Shown here one piece after another: positions 43,034 to 51,928 of a stretch of DNA of 64,000 nucleotides. Location: NCBI RefSeq assembly GCF_024758725.1, contig NZ_CP096972.1, forward strand, positions 1,222,001 through 1,286,000, written 5' to 3'. Below the pieces are notes generated by a model. It was not told the DNA's origin, searched no databases, and was given only the letters and a program-made list of their open reading frames with translations. Source of the stretch: Sphingomonas sp. SUN039. Lineage in GTDB: Bacteria > Pseudomonadota > Alphaproteobacteria > Sphingomonadales > Sphingomonadaceae. A program made the translations under genes and the position numbers. Position 1 is the first letter of the stretch. Every line of letters starts with the position of its first letter.

Positions 43034-46000
43034 TCATAGATCGAGTGTCTTTTCTTTCGACGGTACCGGTATCGACGGCAGGCCGAGATCGGTCGAATTT
43101 GCGGAGCTGGGCGCACATGTGCGGCCCGCCTGGGCCGCGCGAGCCAAATCGACGACCTGTCCGGGATCGAATTTCGCCGCGCCCGGCTGCTGGCGATCGA
43201 CGCGCAACGCCCCGACGGTCTCAAGCGCCGAATATTTGTCGCCCGTGGTCCGGTCGAGCTGGCGCGCGAGCTTGTCACGATCGTCGGTAACCACCGTGAC
43301 ACCGTCACGGACACGCGTCACCGCCACGTTGAACAGGCGCTGGTTGGTGAGGTAGCGCTCCTCGGACCCCATGACGATGATCGCCCGGTCGGTGGTGATA
43401 CCCTGCGCCATGTGCATGTTAAGCGTATAGGCAAGGTCGAGTCGGGCGAGCATCGGATCGCCGTGGCTGAGCCGGATGACCGTTTTGTCGGGCCGTTCGA
43501 AAGTAACGCCACGGTTATCGATACCTAGCACCTTCGCCGTCGCGCTGTTCAGGAGGCCGCGCTTCTTGTCGTTTTCGGTCCAGCGGATGCGATCCCCCTC
43601 GTGGATGGTGATTATTTTCGGGGTTGCCAGGCTCAGCCGGTCGTTCTTGTCATCGACCGGTAGCTTCTGCGGGTCGAAGCGTCGCGGTTTGCCGCCCCGC
43701 AGAACGCCGACTTTACCGTTCTTGAAAACTTGAGTGACCTGATAGGTGCCGCGGTCGAGCCCGACATTGTCGATCTTGCGGCGGACCTCGAGCTGCAGAC
43801 CAACGATATAGGTCTGCGAATAGCGCATCTCTTCGCTGGTGCCATTGACGCGCTCGAGGACTGTCAGGACGAGGCCGCCATGTTTCAGTTCGCCTTCGCT
43901 TCGCAGGCCCGCCTGGATCGCGCGATTGAGATTTGTACGCGTCTCGCGACCGCTCGTGAACAGCATGGTGGCCTCGCGGTCTACCCGCAGCAGGTTCATC
44001 CAGCGCTCCGCTGCTTCGGCGACGCGGTCGTCGCTTTCAACGACATTGCTGCCGAGCAGCTTGATGGCATCGCCGGTGCGGCCGTCGTTGGTCAGGGCCG
44101 CGATTGCGCGGAGCTCGGGCGTGCGCTGCCGGAGATTCTCGTTCATCCGGGCGGTCTCGACACCTCCTGCCTGAACGAGCGCAAAGGACTTGCCGGCGTC
44201 GATACTCAGCAACTGCTGACGATCGCCAACGAGAACGAGCTTCTCAATGTCCATCAGATTGGCAATGCGAATGAGCTTCAACATCTGGTCGTTCGATACC
44301 ATCGATGCCTCGTCAAGTATCCGGTAGCTGCCCCGGAGTTCGGCTTTCGCGGCGTCGAACCCTTTGCCGTGCGGTGTGCCGAGATGCTTTTCGTAGCGCA
44401 TGACGAACGACGCGACGGTGCGGCTCGCCAAGCCCGTCCCGTCGCTCAGATCGGCAACCATCTTATTTTGAAAGGCGAGCCCCTCGGCAGGCTTGTTTTC
44501 GAAGGCGAGCACCCTGGCGACCGCACCCAGCATCGTCGATTTGCCGGCACCGGCAATACCCTGCACCGCGACGACACGGTCGTTCGACGAGAGGATCGAG
44601 ACGGCGGCAGCCATCTGTCCGGCATTGAGTTCTTGGTCACCGGCGGCGCGGCCGATGATTCCGACGGCGCGGTCGGGACGCAGCAGTGGCGCGACCGCGC
44701 TCTTACCCGCTTCAATCTCGCGTAGGATCCCAATTTCGGTCGCCAGTGCCTCTCGGGTTGTAAGCATCGTAACTACGCCGTCCCTGCGCGTGCTGGCACC
44801 AGGCACGACATGACCTTGGACGATCAGCTCGGTTACGCGCTTGGCGACGGAATGGTGGTCGACGCCCTTCAGTCCAAGGTCGAGAGCTGTCTTGGTGACA
44901 TGATGCACCTCGAATGCGGCCTCGCGCTGCGAGAGGATCCGGATTGCCGAAGCGACCGCCAATTGGGTCCGTACGGTGGCGGCCGTCATCGTGTTGCCTA
45001 TGACTGCATTCCCGACCAGCGGATCATGTGGCCTCTCCAAATTCGTGATGATCGACTTTGCGTCGGCGACGGCACGACGCACCGCGATGATCCCCCGCTC
45101 GAACAGCGTCGCGGGTGCGCGGCTCCGTTCGGTTGCGTCGCGAACAAATGCCTTCGCGTCGAATCCGAGCGCATCGGTACGATGCTGCCAGTCGGCGTGC
45201 AGCTGCGTGCGGTCGCCAGCGCCGCGTTTTGCGTCGCGCGTATTGACGGTGATTTTATTCCGCGCTTCGAAGCTGGTCGACCCGATCTCGTCTTGTTTGG
45301 CGAGGATCGCCTGGCGACGCTGGCTGAATTCGGCGCGAACCGCAGATGGCACACCCGTGATTTCGAAGGCGCCGTGTTTGCCGACCGCTTCGGTGCGATA
45401 CCCGAGCTCCTCGACTTTGTTGCGAAACAGCGCGGCATAGACTGAACTGATCACGGTCTTGTGTTGCCAGAGTTCACGATTGTGAAGCGCCCGCCATTGA
45501 CCGTCGGGTGTTCGTGTCAGGCTGGCGATGACAACATGGATGTGGCTTTGCGGATCGAGCGCGCGGCTTGTGTCGTGCTCGAACATCGCGGTCACCAGAT
45601 TGCCGGTACGTACCGGAATGGCCTTCCCGTCTTGCTTCACACGAGCTTCGGCAAAATTGGCTTCGGCAAACGCGATCGCACCCTTCACGGCGTCGCGGTG
45701 GGCGGCAAGCACGCGCCGGTCGCCGCCGATAAGGGCGACGATCGACGCCGACTTCGACATCGAGAATGTCAGGTCCATCCCGAGCTGACGCTTGGCCGTG
45801 TCCCCGACCTGCCTGCCATCGCCCAGCTTTCCGTTCAGAATCGCCTTGAACGTGTCACGATCGACCTTGCCGCCGGGATTGTTGAAGGACGGCGGTTCGT
45901 TCGGCGTGGGGTTCGAGGACAATCGGGTGCCGTCGTCGGTCACGATATGGCCGCTCTGGTCGACAGTTGCAAAGCTGACGGTGTCGAGATCGACGCCTAC

Positions 46001-46435
46001 GTGCTCGAGCGGTGGCGCGTCATGGCCCTCGCTCGCCGACACGGCATCGACTGCTTCTTCGAAATCCAACCCAAGTCCGTCGAAGTCTTCCGCTTGGCCG
46101 GGCAAATCGGAACGCGCATCTCGTGCATCACGGGTGTCCGGTTGTGCGTCGACACCCGCTTCCGCTGTTTCGTCTTCGACCAGCGGATCGCCATCGACAG
46201 GCAATCGGTCGCCATCCGACCCGAGTGCGTCAGGGGACAATTCATCCGCATCAGACAAAGCGAGCGGCTCATCGGATGCAACGCCATCGTTCGCTTTATC
46301 TGCGAGACCGAGCAGGACCGCACCCACGCCGAACCACTCGCCGACATTTTCCGCTTCTTCGAGGGTATAATAATTGTCGGCCGCAAAATAATTGGCGGAA
46401 CCCGTAGCGCTGCGAACGGAGGCCACGGACAGCAT
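43034..46435 (-). CDS. traA: MobF-type conjugative relaxase-helicase
   Basis: Nicks oriT and unwinds the transferred strand. The N-terminal relaxase part starts MLSVASVRSATGSANYF with Tyr16 and the Tyr22-Tyr23 pair as candidate nucleophiles, and the metal site appears as FEHDTSRALDPQSHIHVVIA (HxH). The helicase part has a Walker A GIAGAGKSTML near residue 630, ILDEASMVSN, LVLVGDRQQLL and a late AYTLNMHMAQGITTDRAIIV (RecD/TraI-type motif VI region). Total 1133 aa. Between residues about 47 and 190, where relatives run straight on, there is a long acidic insert (many DG, DAR, ED repeats). It lies 45 bases after traD. Confidence 0.93.
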   Translation of the reverse strand: MLSVASVRSATGSANYFAADNYYTLEEAENVGEWFGVGAVLLGLADKANDGVASDEPLALSDADELSPDALGSDGDRLPVDGDPLVEDETAEAGVDAQPDTRDARDARSDLPGQAEDFDGLGLDFEEAVDAVSASEGHDAPPLEHVGVDLDTVSFATVDQSGHIVTDDGTRLSSNPTPNEPPSFNNPGGKVDRDTFKAILNGKLGDGRQVGDTAKRQLGMDLTFSMSKSASIVALIGGDRRVLAAHRDAVKGAIAFAEANFAEARVKQDGKAIPVRTGNLVTAMFEHDTSRALDPQSHIHVVIASLTRTPDGQWRALHNRELWQHKTVISSVYAALFRNKVEELGYRTEAVGKHGAFEITGVPSAVRAEFSQRRQAILAKQDEIGSTSFEARNKITVNTRDAKRGAGDRTQLHADWQHRTDALGFDAKAFVRDATERSRAPATLFERGIIAVRRAVADAKSIITNLERPHDPLVGNAVIGNTMTAATVRTQLAVASAIRILSQREAAFEVHHVTKTALDLGLKGVDHHSVAKRVTELIVQGHVVPGASTRRDGVVTMLTTREALATEIGILREIEAGKSAVAPLLRPDRAVGIIGRAAGDQELNAGQMAAAVSILSSNDRVVAVQGIAGAGKSTMLGAVARVLAFENKPAEGLAFQNKMVADLSDGTGLASRTVASFVMRYEKHLGTPHGKGFDAAKAELRGSYRILDEASMVSNDQMLKLIRIANLMDIEKLVLVGDRQQLLSIDAGKSFALVQAGGVETARMNENLRQRTPELRAIAALTNDGRTGDAIKLLGSNVVESDDRVAEAAERWMNLLRVDREATMLFTSGRETRTNLNRAIQAGLRSEGELKHGGLVLTVLERVNGTSEEMRYSQTYIVGLQLEVRRKIDNVGLDRGTYQVTQVFKNGKVGVLRGGKPRRFDPQKLPVDDKNDRLSLATPKIITIHEGDRIRWTENDKKRGLLNSATAKVLGIDNRGVTFERPDKTVIRLSHGDPMLARLDLAYTLNMHMAQGITTDRAIIVMGSEERYLTNQRLFNVAVTRVRDGVTVVTDDRDKLARQLDRTTGDKYSALETVGALRVDRQQPGAAKFDPGQVVDLARAAQAGRTCAPSSANSTDLGLPSIPVPSKEKTLDL

Positions 46436-46480
46436 GTCAGAAGACTGTTTGCGGCGATAGAATAGTAGAAGTTCGCGCCG

Positions 46481-48808
46481 TCATAATTCCATTTCCATTC
46501 CGCCATCAGGTGACGGGCCGGAGTCGTCGCCCAAGTCCTGGCCGAGTTCGCGCAGGCTCTGATCGACAGGCGCTGTGTCGAGTCCCGGAAGCTTGTCGAG
46601 CGATCCAGTGACGACGATCCGGCCTTCGCCAGCCCCTGCCCCGCCCTGCGGCTCGATCTTCTGGTCGAGCCGCGCCAGCTCGGTATTTGTCGAGATTGTT
46701 GACGCGTCGATGCTTGCGGCATCGTCAGCGTTGGCTTTCGACGCGTCTTTGGCGTCGGCCTTCATGCCCGGGATGATCCCCAAGGCCTGGCGCATCGCGA
46801 GCTTTTGGCGCGTGGACGTGGCCACTTCTTCGGGCGTCCTTACACCTTCGGCGGCAACATCGCGGCCGCCCTCGTGGGTGCCAGGAGGCGGTGGCTGGGG
46901 TGTCGACCAAGGTGGACGTTGAACCGGCTCGATGCGTCGCGGCTCGAAACCTTGAGCGCGCGACGGATAGTGTTTGATGTTCAGTTTGATCCGTGCCGCC
47001 GGAAAGCCGTCTGGGAATTTAACGAAGCCGTGCAGCGCGGGCAAATTGGTGATGTCGTCGGCAATTACCAGTGGCTCGACCTGCTTGCGCGGTGTCAGCG
47101 TCGAGGCGTCACGCAGGTTGTTGTAGCCGTAGGAATAGGCTTCATCCATTTGCCGTACCTCGCGGTTGCCGATGAATTCGGCGCAAGCTTCGGCAGTCTT
47201 TCGGTCGGCGGTTGCCAGGATGAGTTTGGTGCGCGCGAGACTGGTCAAATTCTCGGCACCCTCACGACCGTAGATTGCTGTCAGCTTGGCGAAGGAATGG
47301 AGACCAAGCACCATCGCTCCGCCGAAACCGCGCGCCGTCTGCAAGCCGTTTTCGATCGCAGGCAGTCGGTGAAGCGCACCGAGCTCGTCGAAGATGAACC
47401 AGGTGCGCAGTTCGCGTGTCCGTGGCAGCGTCATCAACGTGTTGATCGCGAGATCCATCCAGAGCGTCAGCAGCGCCTTGTTCATTGCCATGTCGACATG
47501 GCGGGCCGTGATGAACAAGATACTGCCGGGCTTTTCCTTGCGCCGTATCCAGTCGCCGATCGAGAACTGCGGCCCGTCTTCGGGAAGGAAGCGCAGCGCC
47601 TGTGCGTTGGTGTTGAACACAGCTCTGATCGACTCTGCCATCCGCGCTGCTTCGGGGGCGGTGATCGGGTCGGCGATGGTGTCGCGCAGGATGCGGTGGA
47701 CGTTTTTCAGATCGGCGGTCATCAGATAGTCCGACAGCGCCTGGTTGGTGCCCTGCCCGCTCGCTATCAGCTTCATGCACATTTCGATGAAGAGCGTACG
47801 CGCCGCCATCGCCCAGAACGGGTCGGCATTGGCACCGTCGCTCGGAACCAGCGCCTGGGCGGCAGCTGTGAATTCTGTCTGCGTTTTGCAGTCGGCGAAG
47901 ATCGACCAGCTCGGGCACCGCGCATCATTGGGATTGAGAATGATGTCGCGATCGGCGTCGAAAAACGCTTCGACGAATGCGCCGGTAAGGTCGAAGATAA
48001 CGGCACTGTCCTGGCGCGCGCGCATCTGTTGGACGAGATCGAGGAGTTGCGTTGTCTTGCCCGAACCGGTGGTTCCGACAATGATCGAGTGGCTCTGTTC
48101 GAGGCCATAGGGATAGGGGACGCCGCCAACCGAATAGGGATGGTGAAGTCCCTTTTCCTTGCGTGTCGCCAGGTCGAGTTTGAGCACCTCCTGCGTGGTC
48201 AGGCCCGGGAACAATCGCGCTGCCGACTTTTCGAATTCATGGGCATTATGAGCAAGGATGTCGTCGGTCAGGATATCGCGATCGACGAGCATTGCACCAC
48301 GCTCGTGGCGCTCCTGGAGAATGGACGAACCGCGCGTGTTGGCGGTCTTGATGAATCCCCAGACGAGCGGCATGGCGACCAGGACCGAAGCGAAGAACGC
48401 GCCGAGTAACGAATGGGCTGCTTTGGCCCACGCCAATTTTACCGCAGGCAGATGCGGGATATAGCCCATAGCCGTCATCCGGTAAAAACCGTCTGGCATT
48501 TTGAGGTTCATGGGCTTGAGCGGATTGAAGTCGAGCCAACCCCAGACAGCGGCATAAAGCTTCCAGGCGCAAAGCTGAATTTCGCTTTCGCCCATGACTG
48601 CCGAGAGCATGATCCAGTAAATCGCGACGAAGATGGCGAACCAGATCAGGAACGGCACTTTGGCACCCGCCACGAACATGAAGACCTGATGGCCGATCAG
48701 CTGCGATCCGCGCGTGAAATTGCCGGTATTGCGAAGCACACGACCGCGGGCTGTCGCGTGCTCGACGGTAATGGCCGACCGGTCGAAGCGCAGCTCACCG
48801 CGCGACAT
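46481..48808 (-). CDS. traD: Type IV coupling protein (TraD/TraG-like ATPase)
   Basis: Inner-membrane hexameric ATPase that brings the relaxosome to the type IV secretion channel. From the chosen ATG (MSRGELRFDR) it is 775 aa. Hydrophobic helices occur near residues 40-70 (VPFLIWFAIFVAIYWIML) and 135-155 (LGAFFASVLVAMPLVWGF). Walker A is IVGTTGSGKTTQLLD (about residue 245) and Walker B FIFDELGALHRLP (about 470). The C-terminus is a disordered, Pro/Asp-rich tail. An in-frame ATG 45 codons upstream would overlap the RHH gene strongly and is rejected. Confidence 0.92.
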   Translation of the reverse strand: MSRGELRFDRSAITVEHATARGRVLRNTGNFTRGSQLIGHQVFMFVAGAKVPFLIWFAIFVAIYWIMLSAVMGESEIQLCAWKLYAAVWGWLDFNPLKPMNLKMPDGFYRMTAMGYIPHLPAVKLAWAKAAHSLLGAFFASVLVAMPLVWGFIKTANTRGSSILQERHERGAMLVDRDILTDDILAHNAHEFEKSAARLFPGLTTQEVLKLDLATRKEKGLHHPYSVGGVPYPYGLEQSHSIIVGTTGSGKTTQLLDLVQQMRARQDSAVIFDLTGAFVEAFFDADRDIILNPNDARCPSWSIFADCKTQTEFTAAAQALVPSDGANADPFWAMAARTLFIEMCMKLIASGQGTNQALSDYLMTADLKNVHRILRDTIADPITAPEAARMAESIRAVFNTNAQALRFLPEDGPQFSIGDWIRRKEKPGSILFITARHVDMAMNKALLTLWMDLAINTLMTLPRTRELRTWFIFDELGALHRLPAIENGLQTARGFGGAMVLGLHSFAKLTAIYGREGAENLTSLARTKLILATADRKTAEACAEFIGNREVRQMDEAYSYGYNNLRDASTLTPRKQVEPLVIADDITNLPALHGFVKFPDGFPAARIKLNIKHYPSRAQGFEPRRIEPVQRPPWSTPQPPPPGTHEGGRDVAAEGVRTPEEVATSTRQKLAMRQALGIIPGMKADAKDASKANADDAASIDASTISTNTELARLDQKIEPQGGAGAGEGRIVVTGSLDKLPGLDTAPVDQSLRELGQDLGDDSGPSPDGGMEMEL

Positions 48809-49085
48809 GGAATTGGTCCATTTGTGCCTTGGCGGCGGCAGCGAGCTCTGTGCGTCTTTCCGGCGCCGAAACGGCGATGATATGGTCGAGCGCGACCTGG
48901 CAGAATTCGGTCGCAGCGGCGACCCTGCGGAGGTTAACGGCAAGCCCGTCCTGATCTACGAACGCCTGGATCGCCTGACGAATAAGCGTTGCTTTGGGAA
49001 CGGCAGTTGCGTCCGCTACACGATCGAGTTCCCGGTTCATGTCGCCGGGAATCAATATGCTCGTTTTGACGTAGTCGTTTCTCAT
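48795..49085 (-). CDS. Ribbon-helix-helix relaxosome accessory protein
   Basis: A 96-residue protein whose N-terminal half (VKTSILIPGDMNRELDRVAD, then AVPKATLIRQAIQAFVDQ) is a ribbon-helix-helix DNA-binding domain, while the rest is helical. Position directly before traD (14-base overlap) and the relaxase gene fits a TraY/TrwA-type accessory that binds oriT and controls the transfer operon. The candidate oriT region lies immediately upstream. Confidence 0.78.
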   Translation of the reverse strand: MRNDYVKTSILIPGDMNRELDRVADATAVPKATLIRQAIQAFVDQDGLAVNLRRVAAATEFCQVALDHIIAVSAPERRTELAAAAKAQMDQFHVAR

Positions 49086-49527
49086 GCCAACCCCGGTGGA
49101 CGCGGGATTGGCGGAACCTCAGAAAAGCCATCTGAAATTAAATGCTTGAGCGCCGCGTGTCAATCTGGGAGTCTGGGTCGCTAGGCAGTCCACCTTCGAC
49201 CACCTCGGCAAGTCCTTGAATTACTGCCGCAAATGACGCCAGACCGCCGCGACGGTCAGCGCGACCGCCCAAACCACCTCGACAACCTATTGAAACAACA
49301 CCGGAAAAACGCGCCGCAGGTGCATTAGGTGTGCACTTCAATTCCCCTATTTCGACCTGCTCCATCGTCGGTTTGGGGATTTTCCAATCGCGCTGAGTCG
49401 GGTTTCCCTGACCGACCTGACGCGCTGAAACGCGCATCAAATCCGGCATGCGACACAGGTCGATTGATCATGACATCTCGCAGGCGATCCTGTGTTCGCT
49501 GCGCTACGGCCGGATGACAACCGAATA

Positions 49528-49560
49528 TGGCCACGCGGGGCTCGATGCCCCGCGTGGCCA
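49528..49560. repeat. Perfect 14-base inverted repeat with 5-base loop
   Basis: Arms TGGCCACGCGGGGC and GCCCCGCGTGGCCA enclose TCGAT. Stem length and G+C content make it a very stable cruciform or hairpin. It lies 15 bases past the T run of a separate terminator and has no T run of its own, so a relaxosome or protein-binding role is as likely as termination. Confidence 0.85.
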
Positions 49561-49574
49561 CAAGCTCTTCACAC

Positions 49575-49600
49575 AAAAAAAGGGGAGCCGAAGCCCCCCG
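49575..49600 (-). terminator. Rho-independent terminator of the small gene at 49620
   Basis: On the minus strand a GGGGGGC-TTCG-GCTCCCC hairpin with a UUCG-type tetraloop is followed by seven T. It starts 20 bases after the stop of the upstream small gene. Confidence 0.85.
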
Positions 49601-49619
49601 AGACCGCTGCGTGCCGCGA

Positions 49620-49841
49620 TCAATATTCGTCGCTCATCGCGCCATGTGCGGTATAGACCACCTTGTCGATGAGCCGCATCGGCAGCGCGTCGTAATCGCC
49701 TTCGTCGATGCTGATGTAGCGCCCGTCTTCCTCGATCACGTGCTGGTCGAAATAGCTGTGCAGGGCGCGACGTTCGGCGGATGCGACAGCGGCGAGATAA
49801 TGGCCGGTATCCATGATTGCGATGCGTGAGGGTGTTGCCAT
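49620..49841 (-). CDS. Small hypothetical plasmid protein
   Basis: A 73-residue protein (MATPSRIAIMDTGHYLAAVA, then SYFDQHVIEEDGRYISIDEG and MRLIDKVVYTAHGAMSDEY). The start is fixed by a perfect AGGAGG six bases upstream; the frame stays open for another 68 codons into the inverted-repeat element but these are not coding. A strong terminator follows. Family not recognised. Confidence 0.72.
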   Translation of the reverse strand: MATPSRIAIMDTGHYLAAVASAERRALHSYFDQHVIEEDGRYISIDEGDYDALPMRLIDKVVYTAHGAMSDEY

Positions 49842-49881
49842 GAGAGCCTCCTGATTGTCGTCAATTGACGGATGCTTGGCA

Positions 49882-50048
49882 GTCATGCGTTCGGGAGGTC
49901 GGTCAGGGACGCCAAAGGCGCCGCACGGCGGGCGGTCCGGCGTGTCTATTTTTTGCGTACGCCGGAGCTGGCGATCTCGGCACCACCGCTCGATCGCAAA
50001 AAATCGATGCGCCGGGCCGATCCTTGACGGACCTTCCGGACGCATGAC
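49882..50048. repeat. 167-base imperfect inverted-repeat element (MITE- or REP-like)
   Basis: The outer ends GTCATGCG... and ...CGCATGAC pair at 24 of 28 positions, and inner segments ATTTTTTGCG (49948-49957) and CGCAAAAAAT (49995-50004) pair exactly. The middle is unpaired. No coding capacity, and no clear target duplication. The exact 14-mer AGGTCGGTCAGGGA from its left arm recurs inverted at 49405-49418, so it belongs to a repeated sequence family. It lies just upstream of the small gene at 49841. Confidence 0.7.
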
Positions 50049-50171
50049 ACCCTTGGACTATTGTTAGAGAAAATGTTCTTTCCTGCCCGCCCGGCAAGGC
50101 CGCAGGCGAGCCGGCCCAGAATCCGAACGCCAGGATAAGCCAGAATGCCCGACGCCCGCTCGCCGCGAGGC

Positions 50172-50741
50172 TCAGGCCCACACGACGCGTGCATCGGCAT
50201 CGGGCTCGTCCATCGCGGCAAGCACGTTGAGATGCGCCCGGTAATGATCGACATGATTGTCGGCAAAGCGGCGGCGCGTTGCGGGATCGCTAAGCCGGTC
50301 GCGCAGTTCGTCGGCGCGGATTTCACCCACGGGTTCCTGCGCGACGCCGAGCGCCCGCAGGATCGCATAGGCGCTGGCTTTAGAAACCTTCAGCCGGATC
50401 GCGTCATCGGGGGTCGATGACACCCAGAGATAGATGTGGTTCTCTTCCTTGTCGCGGCCGAAGCGGACAAGACGACCCCGAAACTGCGCCTGCTCGATCA
50501 CGCCGATCGCGGTTTCGTCATGCTCGAAAACGGCAGCGAGCACGGCAAGCGCAAAGGGACAGACGCGTGCCTCGAAATCATCGACGGCAGGGTCCTGTGC
50601 GGCGCGATCGATCACGGCGATGCCCGAGCGTTCGCCTTCGACGGCCGCAAAGCTGCGGAACGCCGCGAGCTGGCGCGCCGAAACCAGGGCGCAGGGACGT
50701 GCGCCGACGCGGTCGTCGGCGACGGTGAAGCTGATGATCAT
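50172..50741 (-). CDS. Hypothetical protein
   Basis: A 189-residue soluble protein beginning MIISFTVADDRVGARP, with AVLAAVFEHDETAIGVIEQA, FGRDKEENHIYLWVSSTP and a helical C-terminal half (EIRADELRDRLSDPATRRRF). AAAGGA lies before the ATG. The frame is open further upstream, but that part is arginine-rich and without a start context. No family recognised; its neighbours are plasmid maintenance genes. Confidence 0.65.
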   Translation of the reverse strand: MIISFTVADDRVGARPCALVSARQLAAFRSFAAVEGERSGIAVIDRAAQDPAVDDFEARVCPFALAVLAAVFEHDETAIGVIEQAQFRGRLVRFGRDKEENHIYLWVSSTPDDAIRLKVSKASAYAILRALGVAQEPVGEIRADELRDRLSDPATRRRFADNHVDHYRAHLNVLAAMDEPDADARVVWA

Positions 50742-50771
50742 GGCCAAATCCTTTCCCCGTAAAGTACAGCG

Positions 50772-50812
50772 CAAAAAGGGCGCCAGCCGCGACCATGGAG
50801 GTCGCGGCTGCC
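50772..50812 (-). terminator. Rho-independent terminator of the DUF736-like gene
   Basis: Perfect 10-base arms AGCCGCGACC/GGTCGCGGCT with a 5-base loop, followed on the minus strand by CCCTTTTTG. It begins 23 bases after the stop at 50833. Confidence 0.82.
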
Positions 50813-50832
50813 GCCCCGCCACGGGTCGTCGG

Positions 50833-51357
50833 TCAGGCGTCGACAAGCTCGCGCTTGCTGCGGCCCTTGCCCGTGTTCTCGGGGGCGTCGGGCGCCGTCG
50901 AACTGCCGAGGCCGTCGGTGTGCCCGCCGCCGACTTCGCCGCCGGTCGCCCCGTTTGCAGGTCCCCCCTCGTCCAGCGGCAGCGGCGGCATGTCGTCGCT
51001 GGCACCGGTCGCGGCGGGCAGCGCCGCACGGCGCTGCTGGCGCTGCCAGACGATGTTGTAGCTGCCGTCTTCCTGCCGGAAGGCCGAGACCTGGATCGGT
51101 TCGGACAGGCTCGGATCGTCGATGCGACCATTGAGGAATTCCTCGCCGGTCGAATTCGACGTCAGCGCAAACAGCGCGCCGACCTTGACCCACACTTTGG
51201 CGACAGCATTCAGCGCCATGACGTCGAACTTGGGCGCTTTGGGATTTGGCGAGACGACGGGCCGAAGCGCGATGGTCATCGCGACCTGGAGGGTTTCGAT
51301 GCGACCGACATAAGTGCCGCTCGAACGAAGCGTGATACTGCCGATGTTGCTGCTCAT
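50833..51357 (-). CDS. DUF736-like protein
   Basis: A 174-residue protein whose N-terminal half (SSNIGSITLRSSGTYVGRIE, VSPNPKAPKFDVMALNAVAK, VWVKVGALFALTSNSTGEEF) has the beta-rich pattern of DUF736 proteins, which are common on alphaproteobacterial plasmids and integrative elements. The C-terminal third is low in complexity (Gly, Pro, Asp, Thr). Of two ATGs six bases apart, the second is chosen because AGGAG is then seven bases upstream. Function is unknown; a role in plasmid maintenance or DNA binding is sometimes supposed. Confidence 0.75.
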   Translation of the reverse strand: MSSNIGSITLRSSGTYVGRIETLQVAMTIALRPVVSPNPKAPKFDVMALNAVAKVWVKVGALFALTSNSTGEEFLNGRIDDPSLSEPIQVSAFRQEDGSYNIVWQRQQRRAALPAATGASDDMPPLPLDEGGPANGATGGEVGGGHTDGLGSSTAPDAPENTGKGRSKRELVDA

Positions 51358-51928
51358 GATCATTCTCCTGAAACGACTTTCGGGAACCTCCCGAAGCCAT
51401 AACTTTCCAGTCCCCTCCCCTCCTCGGCCCTTTCGGCCGAGCGGCGTGCGTGAGCACGCTCTGTGTCGCCGGGCGCTTGCGGCCGGCGGGCCAGATCCGG
51501 CACTTCCCGAGTTGGCGTGAGCCGCACCGTCGTCGCGCGTGACTGCGCCGCGCGCCCGCGCGCGCATCAACAGACGGTGCCCCGAGACGGTGACGCGGAC
51601 GAAGCGCGGCGTCGGGGCAGCAAGGCATCCGGCTGAGCGCAGCGATGTCGTGGTGCCGCAGCTGCCGACGACACCGCGCCCGCGCACCGGCCGGAGCGCC
51701 CCGCGCGCCAGAACAAGAAAATCGCACCCTGAAAGGGCTGCGCCAGCAGACCCAAAGAGTGCGACATCACGCGCGTCCCTTGACCACCGCCGGTACGGCG
51801 GTGCCCGGGACGCCGACCAGGCGTCCGCGCGCCGCAGCGGCGGTCCCGGCGGGACCCCGTCAGGCGCGCCCGGGCGGCATCGAAAAAAAGAGAGACCGGA
51901 CTTGCGTCCGGCCTCCCGTGCAGGCTGG
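51358..51928. other. Gene-free G+C-rich stretch
   Basis: About 570 bases with very high G+C and many CGCG runs. Frames are open on both strands but arginine/proline-rich and without ribosome binding sites. A terminator occupies the right end; otherwise no feature is supported. Confidence 0.6.
51883..51914 (-). terminator. Rho-independent terminator of the DUF2493 gene
   Basis: On the minus strand the hairpin GGCCGGAC-GCAA-GTCCGGTC is followed by TCTC and seven T. It starts 15 bases after the stop at 51929. Confidence 0.85.

Larger units (their letters stand above)
49086..49619. other. Gene-free inverted-repeat region upstream of transfer genes, candidate oriT
   Basis: About 530 bases with no supported gene; short frames here lack binding sites. 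It holds several dyads: TCCCC...GGGGA arms around 49350-49380, GTCGG...CCGAC at 49398-49416, GCGC...GCGC around 49421-49435, and a perfect 14-base hairpin at 49528. Its place just before the RHH-traD-relaxase operon makes it the best oriT candidate, but no nic site was identified. Confidence 0.45.

Noticed and set aside
49528-49560. 14-base hairpin as a transcription terminator
   Set aside because: It has no T run and the neighbouring gene already has a complete terminator.
49325-49576. Short minus-strand frame reading like a protein in the candidate oriT region
   Set aside because: No ribosome binding site, crosses inverted repeats, and the product has no domain pattern.
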